In this document: positions 1 to 7,866 of the stretch, in pieces | Layout: every line of letters starts with the position of its first letter | Numbering within the stretch: the stretch's first letter is position 1 | Origin: Zygnema cylindricum | Taxonomy: Eukaryota; Streptophyta; Zygnematophyceae; Zygnematales; Zygnemataceae | Assembly: GCA_037447655.1 (NCBI GenBank) | Contig: JBBHKE010000603.1 | Span: 1 to 18,008, forward strand | Length of the DNA stretch: 18,008 bases | Reading direction: 5' to 3' | Position numbers and translations under genes: made by a program | The notes under the pieces: model-generated | What the model saw: the letters and a program-made list of their open reading frames with translations, nothing else | The model's database searches: none | Told to the model about the DNA's origin: nothing

Positions 1-70
1 CCCTCCCCCTCTCCCTCTCCCTCTCCCTCTCCCTCTCCCTCTCCCTCACCCTCTCCCTCTCCCTCTCCCT
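1..70. repeat. CCCTCT hexanucleotide microsatellite
   Basis: The window opens in about eleven tandem CCCTCT units, with one CCCTCA variant near 45-50, ending at CCCTTC. The tract is all pyrimidine on the plus strand and may extend beyond the left edge. It is not a known telomere unit (plant CCCTAAA, animal or fungal CCCTAA). Confidence 0.9.
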
Positions 71-973
71 TCTTCTAATTCAAAACTGTCCATTCTGAAT
101 ATACTCTCAATGAAGCTCCCACAAGTTACCTCATCAACACTTAGTTTCCGAGTATTGTTACTTTCTAACTAATTTGCTTCAAGTTGTGTACTTTAAATAT
201 AATTAATAATAATAAATTAGTCTTTACCTTGATATAAATACGGTTTGATTAGCTTCATTGACTCTAATTTGGTTGGTTTTTAAGTAGTGTAGTGTACGAA
301 TTGTTCCAATCAGTACAAGAAATGCTCGTTTTTTGGTACAAATGTACATGTAATGTGTCAAATAAAGGTGTTGGGACCAGAAAGTAAGTGGCGTTGACAT
401 GTGAAAGAGCTCTCAAAATTGATTCTACTTAGAAAGACGGGCGAAATCACTCGAACTCGTTCTCACATGTTGAAACGTTGACTATGTGGACACAAGTTGG
501 AGGGGATAGAGTATAGGAATGTCCAAGTTGTAAATGTATAGAGTGAATGTTTTGTTAGCGCGACGTTAAGAAACCCATTATAGCATTAATAACACTTTTT
601 GTAAAATTTACACTAGTAATTTCTCAACACTATAAGTGATTCACTGTGTTCAGTACAGTACAGTAGTTAATCGTTGCAATAGAATATATCATCCACGTGG
701 AGCAATTTTACACGGTGCGTCGATGCCGACGAATCCCATTCTTCGCGCATGAGGACCCAAAATTGATCGAACGGTCATTGCTTCCGAGCGGACCATTGGA
801 TAATGTTGCCAAGATCTTCTGTAATTATAAATATATGGTACAGCATGGTACAAAAAAGTACAAAAGTTTGTAACCTTTCCCTTGATGGACACTCACCCTG
901 ATTGTGCGCAACTCGCCGACGAAAATTCTGATGGACGCTAATGTCATTGAAAATGTGGCCAATATATTTGATT
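71..973. other. Non-coding interval, no gene recognised
   Basis: AT-rich sequence with frequent stops in all frames. The two short minus-strand ORFs at 689-892 and 825-1130 overlap each other and have no recognisable motif. An 8-bp perfect inverted pair (ACATGTGA at 397-404, TCACATGT at 463-470) sits inside a looser ~20-bp inverted similarity, and CAGTACAGTA-type repeats occur near 650-665. The 361-640 stretch reads like degenerate transposon or intergenic DNA, but I cannot assign a family. Confidence 0.5.
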
Positions 974-1428
974 CATTCACATTAGAAATGATGATGAATG
1001 AGATGAGGAAATGAATGTCTTTTTTTTTTGTTTGGACGTGAATCGCCCTTGATGTCATCTTACGTCCGTCGCGATGTGATTCATGTTGCTGTTCAACTAG
1101 GCGCTGATGACTCAAATCCGTCCTTACCATTCATTCATTCATTCGGGATACGACTTCTTGTTTTTTCAAAGTCAGATTTTGCATTCCGAAAAGGTTTTCC
1201 AGAAAAGAATATGATTTACCACAGTTGTCATGTTTTGATGCACTTAATTGTATATTTTGTCTGTCGCTACGCTCCAAATCGTATATTTTGTCCGTCGCTA
1301 CGCTCCAAAAAGGTTAACAGCCGAGGGGTCGGCCAATTTGGCGCCTTTGTTTTTGTTTTGTTGGGGAATGAATGGTACGAGATTATTTGTTTCCTCATCT
1401 CATTCATCATCCATTTCTAGTGTGAATG
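974..1428. mobile_element. MITE-like element with terminal inverted repeats
   Basis: The left arm (974-1011, starting CATTCACATTAGAAATG) is the reverse complement of the right arm (1390-1428) with about one mismatch and one single-base indel over ~38 bp. Similarity stops abruptly on both the outer and inner sides, as expected for the ends of a ~455-bp non-autonomous DNA transposon. The interior has no credible gene: two overlapping plus-strand ORFs (1028-1420, 1248-1436) lack motifs. A clean target-site duplication is not obvious: the flanks GATT and CATT match only partly, so the exact ends and superfamily are open. The TIRs are rich in ATGATGAATGAG-type motifs. Confidence 0.6.
1250..1309. 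repeat. 29-bp direct repeat inside the MITE-like element
   Basis: Two copies of a 29-bp unit beginning GTATATTTTGT and ending GCTACGCTCCAAA lie at 1250-1278 and 1281-1309, period 31 bp, differing at one base. This is a local tandem duplication in the interior of the inverted-repeat element. Confidence 0.85.
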
Positions 1429-1510
1429 CATTATAAACGTACGGAATTGACGCGTTCTGTTAGTCATGTTGCCTCGGCATTTACGTACGGTACTGTACTG
1501 TAATGTACAT

Positions 1511-1722
1511 TACTGGACTATTACTTTCCTTAGATCCAAGTAACATGGAAAGATCCCTACACCAAAAAATCCAGAACTTACTGGACTGTTACTTTCCTTG
1601 GATCCAAGTAACATGGAAAGATCCCGACACCAAAAAATCCAGAACATATTGGATTGTTACTTTCCTTGGATCCAAGTAACATGGAAAGATCCCGACACCA
1701 AAAAGTCCATAACTTACTGTTA
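1511..1722. repeat. 68-bp tandem repeat, three copies plus a stub
   Basis: Units start at 1511, 1579, 1647 and (truncated) 1715, with an exact 68-bp period. Each full unit contains TTACTTTCC, a GATCCAAG core and CATGGAAAG. In units 2 and 3 the core is the perfect 12-bp palindrome CTTGGATCCAAG with a BamHI site; unit 1 differs by one base. The flanking GTTAC/GTAAC and CTTTCC/GGAAAG are also inverted with respect to each other, so each unit can fold into a compact hairpin. The period is not a multiple of 3 and no ORF runs through it. Confidence 0.92.
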
Positions 1723-1763
1723 TTTTTCTCCATAACTTTTCTGTCGTTTTCCTCCATAACTTA
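1706..1763. repeat. Short 23-24 bp direct repeat tail
   Basis: TCCATAACTT recurs at 1706, 1729 and 1753, each followed by similar T-rich sequence. This small array starts inside the last 68-bp unit and looks like a secondary expansion of its 3' end. Confidence 0.7.
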
Positions 1764-1915
1764 GAAAAAAAACAAGAAAATACGTACCAAAAAAATTAAA
1801 ATTACCACCGTACAAGATGTGTTATGTTGAAACTTTATATGTATTGCAATATATCGTCTAGCGCATTTTAGCCCACTTTTGCGTCCTTCCATCTCATCTT
1901 CAAACTTTATATAAA

Positions 1916-1933
1916 ATCACCTCGCGAGGTGAT
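1916..1933. repeat. 18-bp perfect palindrome
   Basis: ATCACCTCGCGAGGTGAT is identical to its reverse complement over all 18 bases and is centred on CGCG. The surroundings are AT-rich, so this GC-rich dyad stands out. It could be a binding site for a dimeric protein or a chance or relic inverted repeat; nothing near it decides. Confidence 0.75.
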
Positions 1934-2387
1934 CTTAAATAAAGCTCCATGAGGTTTTTTTACAATTTTTTAGCGCGGAGTACCAAAAAAACCCACTGCA
2001 CATTTACTCGTTGATTCCGTACAGGGGCCGTGGAGGGGTCTCGACCACCGGACGCCATTTCCCAAAAGCAAAATCCATGAAGACGCCTCCTTTCTTCCCC
2101 CTCATACCCTTCCTTGACTTCCTTTCTCGTAAGCCCCCTCCTTCAAACACACGTGTCTTCACACATACGGCGTAGAAAAAAAACTGGGCACCTGTCGGCA
2201 AGTGGGAAGACGAAAACCGAAATCGTATTTTTGTGCAACAACGAAAGGTATTTTATGGCTTCTTCATAATATATAGCAAATGTCATATGTTGGATTGGCA
2301 CGTGAATGCCGGTTCAATACGGGGTAGAATGTGATACGTCACACTCGAATCTCCCTAAAATAAAAAGGTACGGACCCGCCAGGCTCT
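1934..2387. other. Interval without a recognisable gene
   Basis: A minus-strand ORF of 65 codons at 2004-2201 is basic and glycine-rich with no motif and no neighbouring coding evidence, so I do not call it. The rest is unremarkable AT-rich sequence. Confidence 0.4.
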
Positions 2388-2455
2388 ACATCGAGGTGGT
2401 GGCACAGTGGTTAGTACGCTGACATCGAGGTGGTGGCACAGTGGTTAGTGCGCTG
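2388..2455. repeat. 34-bp tandem duplication of the tRNA-like head
   Basis: Two adjacent 34-bp copies (2388-2421 and 2422-2455) differ at a single base (TTAGTACG versus TTAGTGCG). Each carries the pol III A-box-like TGGCACAGTGG. The second copy continues into the full tRNA-like sequence; the first is only the 5' part. Confidence 0.93.
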
Positions 2456-2503
2456 ACAGGTCAAGTTAGAGGTCCCAAGTTCGAGCCCTGACCGGCTCAC
2501 TTT
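2427..2503 (+). ncRNA. tRNA-like sequence, probable SINE head
   Basis: A 73-nt stretch (2427-2499) folds as a cloverleaf. Acceptor arms GAGGTGG and CCGGCTC pair at 6 of 7 positions. The D arm is perfect (GCAC, 8-nt loop, GTGC). The anticodon arm CTGAC/GTTAG pairs fully with one G-T wobble. The T arm is weak, 3 of 5 pairs. The A box TGGCACAGTGG fits the pol III consensus, the B-box region AGTTCGAGCCC fits with one change, and TTTT follows at 2501-2504. The anticodon loop AGGTCAA lacks the universal U33, and with the weak T stem and duplicated head this argues against a working tRNA and for a tRNA-derived SINE or pseudo-tRNA. The 3' body of a SINE is not delimited. Confidence 0.65.
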
Positions 2504-2504
2504 T

Positions 2505-3195
2505 CCCTAGTATGGGACATGCCGAATCCCAGATTTCAAGGAAATCTAACATCATATTCTTAATTTTTGTAGGTTCTTTATTTTTTCCATCTCTTATTTT
2601 AATTTACTTTGTTCCAATTCCATCATCTCCTCTCTACCCTCTCTCTATAGTCTGTCCAATTTGTCATCTTCCTTCGTACTCCTCTCCTCTTTCTCCTCTC
2701 CGTGTCATTTTTCAACACTTTTGAGTTCTTCTGTCTTTATTCCAGCCATTGTGGATTACTTGCTTTCCTCGTTTTGCATGGGTGATAAACATGCAAAAAA
2801 ACAAAAAACAAAATCTTAAGAAGAAAAATAATTGTTAATATAAAAGAGTTATTTCTGTTTTTTTGCCTCTATGTCGGCCGTCGACGATCGCTCACGTTCC
2901 TTAATTTGGAGACAGAAAAGCATCTGTGTACCGGTAAGTCGTTTTCTTTTTTTAATTTTCATCACACTTTGTACGATTGCTAGTTTTTCACTTTTTCAGT
3001 TTGTTTTTTTTTTTTTATGGGGTTTCAGGCTTTTAGGCTTAAGGTTTTTACGTCTTCATGGCAAGTTTATAAGTCCTTTTCCTCTTTTATGGTGTTGAGG
3101 GTTTTCAAAATTTTCCATATCTTGTGTGATTTCTAAGATTTCTTTGTTTTGAAGTAGTTTTTTGACGTTCCTCATTCAAAACTTGCTAATATAAC
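2505..3195. other. Non-coding, pyrimidine-rich interval
   Basis: From about 2578 to 2725 the plus strand is strongly T/C-rich, and further T-runs occur at 2948-3020. ORFs at 2512-2724 and 2871-3098 are hydrophobic by-products of this composition. A perfect 9-bp stem (TTTTGCATG at 2772-2780, CATGCAAAA at 2790-2798, 9-nt loop) lies inside. Nothing here supports a gene. Confidence 0.55.
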
Positions 3196-3670
3196 ATGTG
3201 TATTTTTGCATATATATGTGTGTGTGTATATACATATATATATATAGATGTCTATCTACATATAGACATGCATATATATAGAGAGGGAGATGTATATATA
3301 TATACAGCGATGTATATATACATTGTTTATATATATATACATCTCTACATATATATATGTACATCTCTATATATATGTATACATCTCTATATGTGTATAT
3401 ATAGGCAGGCAGTTGGCGGACATAGACATATATAATATATATTATATATATATGTTATATATATATACATATATACATAATATGTCTGCCAACCGCCTGC
3501 CTGTCTGCATCTGTATATATATATATCTATATATATATATAGTTGGCTGGTCTGCATCTGTATATATATATGACGTTGTAGTTGGGTGGCAGGCAGACAG
3601 GGAGGCGGTTGGCAGGTAAGTAGTGAGGCTGTTAACAGGCAGACATATATATATATATAATATATACATA
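3196..3670. repeat. TA-rich microsatellite with nested inverted repeats
   Basis: Long (TA)n runs are interspersed with ACATCTCT and TGCATCTG motifs. Perfect inverted pairs include ATGTCTAT/ATAGACAT (3248-3255, 3262-3269) and GAGATG plus (TA)6 at 3287-3304 against its reverse complement at 3328-3345. A direct repeat, GTCTGCATCTG followed by (TA)n, occurs near 3503 and 3549. ORFs in all frames here encode Tyr/Ile repeats and are artefacts of the TA runs. Confidence 0.9.
3404..3616. repeat. GC-rich inverted blocks inside the TA array
   Basis: GGCAGGCAGTTGGCGG (from 3404, 21-bp block to 3424) is the reverse complement of 3481-3501 at 19 of 21 positions, flanking a 56-bp loop that is itself TA-palindromic. 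A third block, 3588-3616, is again inverted relative to 3484-3508. The three blocks alternate in orientation, so more than one large hairpin can form. They look like repeated insertions or copies of one ~21-25 bp unit. Confidence 0.8.
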
Positions 3671-3671
3671 T

Positions 3672-3740
3672 ACCCTCCCTCTTTCTCTCTCCCCCATTCT
3701 GTCTCTCACTCTCTCTATTCTCTCTCTCCCTCTCTCTCAT
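3672..3740. repeat. CT-rich microsatellite
   Basis: CTCTCT and CCCTCT tracts interrupted by ATTCTGTCTCAC; all pyrimidine on the plus strand. It lies between the TA array and the Myb/SANT pseudogene. Confidence 0.85.
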
Positions 3741-3901
3741 CTAAAAAACCATTTATCTTTATCAATATATCCCAATTAATTAAAATTTGACCCATACCTT
3801 CCCAATCTGTCAAGAATTGCCGCAACCTGTCCTATTCTGTGCCATTTTTTGTCATTTTTCTATTTCCTTGTTGCATGCTTTTTACTCAATTCGTAGAGAA
3901 C

Positions 3902-5027
3902 ATGTCGGAGAACGTGATGCGGGATCCATGCGTTCCGAACGCGAAGAACATAGAGGAGCTTTTAATCCGTAGTCCACATGGTCTACGCACAATTCCATTT
4001 TCTATGACTTCTAGTCCTGTGGTTACTTCCCAAAATTTGCCGCCAAAAAGCGCAACGAGCCCTACACCCCGGGGTCGACTACTCACTACACTATCTTTGC
4101 CGGCGCATAATGTAAGGAATTCCACATATTGCAATGACCTGATGGGAAACCATGGAGGTGTTGAGGTGAATGAAATTCAAAACCCTAGAAATAGAAGTGA
4201 AAAATGGGACATGTTTGAAATGGAATGTGAACGAAGTGAAGATGCAAGAATTTATGCGAAGTCCTTAGATAAGTAAGAAAGCAAAATTTGGAAATAGAGT
4301 CGAGAAATGGGAAGAAATCGCAAAAGCAATGAAAGGAGTGGGTTTCAATAGGACGTGGAACAATTGTGAAAAAAAATGGAACAACCTTACAAACGAATTG
4401 AAAAAGATAAGAGATTACGGGGAAAAAGTGGTGCCCAATCATATTTTGGCATGCAACGAAGGGAAAGAACAAATAATGGGCTCCCAAGTACTTTTCCGAA
4501 ATCATTATACAATAAAATGGATTTATAATTACCTATAAGGGATGTCGTGGATCCCAAGGTGACCTGGGACATCGGTAGTTAAGTGGGCCTTTGGAGGAGG
4601 AAGAAGATTTAGTCATTCTAGAAGGAAACCCCAATGGACGGTGTGCTACTGGAGGTCAAACTAGTGGGGGCACATGTTTTCAGAAAAACTGCGGCGATGA
4701 AAAAAACCGAGTCTACAATAATGACAAAAACGGGAAAAAATACAACAAGAATGAAAAAAAGGTTACTAGGCAATAGTCTCCTACCAAAAGTGGTAAATTC
4801 ACAACCACGCGAAAACTTAAACGAGACGGACGCAAGGTTAGGAAGAAGGCTCTTCACATTTGGTGAAAGAGCTTGGAGAAATGTTGAAGGAAACAAAAAA
4901 AGACCAACATGGATAACACCTAGAGCTTCTTCGATCAGTCGAAAATACTCTCGACCGAATTGTAAATCAAGTGATCTCATCCATTGTAGCAACCACCAAA
5001 AGAATATTAAAAACTAATTCTTTATAA
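3902..5027 (+). pseudogene. Myb/SANT-like (trihelix) protein of PIF/Harbinger transposon, broken
   Basis: The likely start is the ATG at 3902 (MSENVMRDP); an ATG at 3839 lies upstream in frame but gives a hydrophobic lead that looks like UTR. The first frame runs to a stop at 4274-4276. The SANT/trihelix core continues in another frame at about 4279-4470 (EKWEEIAKAMKG, then WNNCEKKWNNLTNELKKI), with the Trp and Cys-x-x-Lys-Trp spacing of this domain. A third frame gives LPSTFPKSLYNKMDL at 4481-4525, the short acidic/aromatic block that follows the domain in the family, then a stop at 4526-4528. A helical C-terminus (LVKELGEMLKETKK from 4860, then SVENTLDRIVNQV) has a stop at 4914-4916 and ends at 5027. 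I count at least two to three frameshifts and several stops. Inferred original role: binding transposon ends and recruiting the transposase. Confidence 0.75.
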
Positions 5028-5345
5028 ACTTTATTCCGAGGAATTTTAATAGTTAGAAAAGCTAGGTAATAACTTGGAATGCCAAAATCATGGGAAGGTG
5101 TTATATTTTTTATGAGGTAACATTAAAACCAATTCCGACTAGTTTACGGAAAAAAAGGAAGACATAAAATAATTTTATTGAGGAATGTTTTTTTTTTTTT
5201 TTTTGGTTGGGAATGGAATAAACTTTTTCTGAAAAAATATTTGTGGATGCCTCTATTTTCAATACTTTTTATCTTTGGAAAACTAAAAGGGTGAGTTAAA
5301 TAATTATGTAATCTTTAAAAATATCAAAATGAAATTTAATATATT
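5028..5345. other. Non-coding interval between Myb remnant and pyrimidine array
   Basis: AT-rich, with a run of 16 T at about 5189-5204. No ORF of note and no recognisable repeat. It probably represents the 3' flank of the Myb-like gene within the element. Confidence 0.45.
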
Positions 5346-6597
5346 TTTTCTATTTTCTCTCGTCTCTTGTTAATCACTATGTCTCTCTATGTTTTACTCT
5401 AACTCCAACTCTCTCTATGTCTCTCCGTGTTTTTTTTTGTATCTGTCTCTTGTCTAACGTCTCTTTTATCTGTCTTTATAAGTTTGACTCTGTCGCTGTC
5501 GCTGTCCCTATCTTTTCTCTGTCTCTCTTTTCTCTGTCTTTGTCTGTGTGAGTCTGACTCTGTCTCTGTCCCCGTCTCTTTGTCTGTCTCTTTTTCTATG
5601 TTTATGATGTCTTTTTCACTGTCTCTTTGTCTATGTCTATGCCTATTTTTATTTCTGTCTATCTTTGTCCCTGTATCTTGTCTATCTTTGTCTCTGTATC
5701 TTGTCTGTATCTTGTCTATCTTAGTCCCTGTCTTTGTATCTTGTCTCTTATTTTTTACTTTTTCTCTCTCTCTCTCTTTGTATTAGTCTTTCTGTCTCTA
5801 TATTTTTGTCTAGTATCCCCCTTTGTCCGTCTGTCTATCTCTGTCTCTGTCTCTCTCTCTGTCTGCATCTTTTGTCTGACGTCTCTTTTTCTTATCTCTC
5901 TCTTTGGCATGACTATGTCGCCGTCCCAGTTTTTTCACTGTCTTTTCTCTGTCTATATCTGTGTGAGTTTGACTTTGTCTTTTCTCTCTCTCTCTCTTTC
6001 CTCTGTCACTGTCTATGTGAGTTTGATTCTGTCTCTGTCCCCGTCTCTTTGTCTTTCTCTTTGTCTATGTCTATTCTTGCTTTGTCCCTGCCTCTTTGTT
6101 TATGCTTATGTCTGTTTCGATTTCTGTTTCTCTCTATCTCTATCTCTGTATCTTGTTTGTCCTTGTCCCTGTCTTTGAATCTTGTCTCCTATTTTTTACT
6201 TTTTCTCTGTCTCTCTATATCCGTCTCTCCATCTTTGTCTTTTTGTCTTGTGTCTTTCTATCTGTGTGTCTCTGTTTCTCTGTTTGCATGTGTCTCTTGT
6301 CTGACATCTTTTTTCTCTGTCTCTATCTTTGTGATTTTGACTATATTGCTGTCATTGTCTTTTCACTGTCTTTTCTCTATCTTTTCTTTTCTCTTTTGTG
6401 TTTTCTCTGTCTTTTTTTTTCTGTCTTTTCTCTGTCTCTTTTTTTTGTCTTTTCTCTGTCTCTGTCTGTGTGAGTGAGTTTTACTGTCATTTCTCTGTCT
6501 CTGTCTTTGTGATTCTGAATATGTTGTTGCCCCTATCTTATCACTATCTTTTGTCTAATCACTATTTTTTCTCTGTCTTACCTATTTTATCTTGTTA
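5346..6597. repeat. Pyrimidine array (TCTGTC/TCTTTG type) with ~0.42-kb higher-order period
   Basis: The plus strand is almost only T and C with G restricted to TGTC/TTTG contexts. It is more than a plain microsatellite. The marker TGTCTRAC followed by GTCT or ATCT recurs at 5451, 5873 and 6298 (periods 422 and 425), each time after a CTTGT/TTTGT lead. A second marker, CTTATTTTTTACTTTTTCTCT and its near copy, recurs near 5747 and 6189, and a GTGAG-TTGA-type marker recurs as well. So a ~420-440 bp unit was amplified about three times. Open frames exist on the plus strand in all phases (up to 247 codons) encoding Leu/Ser/Val/Cys repeats; they are composition artefacts. Confidence 0.88.
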
Positions 6598-6990
6598 ATA
6601 CCGAGGATGGTAATCATGTGATTGTTGTTACCAAGAACCGCGACTGGAATTGATAAATTTAGGTCATCACTATATGGAACATTTCTCAAACATGGAAATT
6701 AATCAATTTCAACAAGTAAGGTAAAGACCTAAACAATTGAAAGATGTAAGTGACAAAGGTAATTGACCACTTAATCAAAATTGTTAACTGGAAATTAGGA
6801 ATGAGAACACGTGTAGTTGAAGGATATGGCTTAGCAGTCACAGTAATTCCTATTGAATTAGAACTTGTTTGTCCAGCAGTTGCTTGGCATTCACTGAAAA
6901 CAGAAACTGGGAACACCAATAGCTGAAACTTGTAACTTATAACACATGGAATCGAAAGATGTGGAGTATCCTCAACTTTGTTCTTAGCAC
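6598..6990. other. Unique spacer between two opposed arrays
   Basis: Ordinary-complexity AT-rich sequence lying exactly between the pyrimidine array (left) and the purine array (right). It has no TIR or domain I recognise. One short plus-strand ORF (6801-6926, listed separately) is its most protein-like part. A minus-strand frame is also open through it, but it continues into the purine array and is not convincing. Confidence 0.5.
6801..6926 (+). CDS. Short ORF in the inter-array spacer, function unknown
   Basis: A 41-codon ORF starting MRTRVVEGYGLAVTVIP and ending with NTNS before TGA. It has a hydrophobic centre with single Cys and Trp residues, and I recognise no family. It may be a piece of a longer decayed gene or chance. 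It is listed because it is the only protein-like stretch in the spacer between the arrays. Confidence 0.15.
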   Translation: MRTRVVEGYGLAVTVIPIELELVCPAVAWHSLKTETGNTNS

Positions 6991-7640
6991 GACAGTAAGA
7001 CAAAGGAGACACAAGAGACAAAAAGACAGAGAGACATAAGACATAGAAAGAGAGAGATAAAGAGACACAAGACAAAAAGACAGACACAAGACAAAAAGAC
7101 AGAGACAGAGGGACGGATACGGAGACAAACAGATAAAAATAAAGTGATGCATACAGAGATAGAGATAGAAACACAAAGAGACAAAAACACAGAGACAGAG
7201 CATAATAAAAGTGACAAAGACAGAGGTAGAGACAGACAGGAGATAGAGATAGAGATAGAGACAAAAGATAGAGAGAGACAGTGAGACAGAGACAAAGAGA
7301 AAAAGTCAAATACAGAGAGACATGACAGAGAGTCACGTGACAGAGAGACACAAGAGAAGGATACAAAACCAGTTACAAAGTCAAAGACAGAGAGACATGA
7401 CAGAGAGTCACGTGACAGAGAGACACAAGAGAAGGATACAGAACCAGATAGACAGAGAGACAAAGACATAAGAGAGAGACATAGACAGAAATAGAACAGA
7501 GAGAGAGACAGAGAGACGAAGACAGACAGCGAGATAGAAAGCCAAAATATAGAAAAAAGATAAAGAGATAGTAGTGATAGAGATGGATAGAGGAGGTTTA
7601 TCACAAGAGACAAGAGAAAGAGACATGGCCATAAAATACA
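6991..7640. repeat. Purine array (GAGACA type), inverted counterpart of the left array
   Basis: The plus strand consists of GAGACAAAGACAGAGA-type sequence, the reverse complement in style of the array at 5346-6597, so the two form opposed arms around the 6598-6990 spacer. It also has internal structure: a 75-bp tandem duplication at 7305-7379 and 7380-7454, listed separately. The long minus-strand ORFs across it (up to 226 codons) are Leu/Ser/Cys-repeat artefacts. Confidence 0.88.
7305..7454. repeat. 75-bp tandem duplication carrying GTCACGTGAC
   Basis: Two units, 7305-7379 and 7380-7454, match closely through about 7447. Each contains the 10-bp perfect palindrome GTCACGTGAC (7332-7341 and 7407-7416) with a CACGTG core, embedded in GAGACA repeats. 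Confidence 0.85.
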
Positions 7641-7866
7641 AATAAAAACGGAAACACTAGAAATTGTGAGCCAAATCTAAGAAAACATAAAACAAAAATG
7701 TTTACTATGCTATCTGACTAAAATTCAAATGTTATAAATCACACTAAACATGCGCAGTATAAGTAATTTTCCTCAACCCAAAAACGAGAAAATTGTACAA
7801 AAAAGTGTAATATTGAGAAAAAAATAGACTAAATGTTATCACCGTACATCCAACATATCAAAACCG
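7641..7866. other. Short AT-rich interval, 3' flank of the transposase gene
   Basis: No ORF or repeat seen. It lies directly downstream of the minus-strand transposase remnant. Confidence 0.4.

Noticed and set aside
1-70. CCCTCT array as a telomere
   Set aside because: The unit does not match any telomeric repeat I know, and the sequence beside it shows no subtelomeric hallmark; it is more likely a microsatellite at the window edge.
1028-1436. 130- and 62-codon ORFs inside the inverted-repeat element
   Set aside because: They overlap in different frames, span internal direct repeats and show no domain.
2427-2499. A functional tRNA-Asp gene (GTC at the anticodon position)
   Set aside because: Position 33 is G rather than U and the T stem pairs at only 3 of 5 positions; a tRNA-derived element fits better.
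3176-3740. Tyr/Ile-repeat ORFs in the TA array
   Set aside because: Direct translations of TATATA and ACATCT repeats on both strands.
4274-4300. GTAAGA as a 5' splice site joining the Myb-like frames
   Set aside because: The nearest AG would give an intron of about 25 nt, too short to be credible; a frameshift in a dead gene is simpler.
5427-6598. Long plus-strand ORFs (up to 247 codons) of Leu/Ser/Val/Cys repeats
   Set aside because: They are open in several frames at once and arise from TCTGTC/TCTTTG composition; no domain or codon signal supports a membrane protein.
6686-7613. Long minus-strand ORFs (226 and 209 codons) across the purine array
   Set aside because: Same composition artefact in the inverted array; overlapping frames with Leu/Ser repeats.
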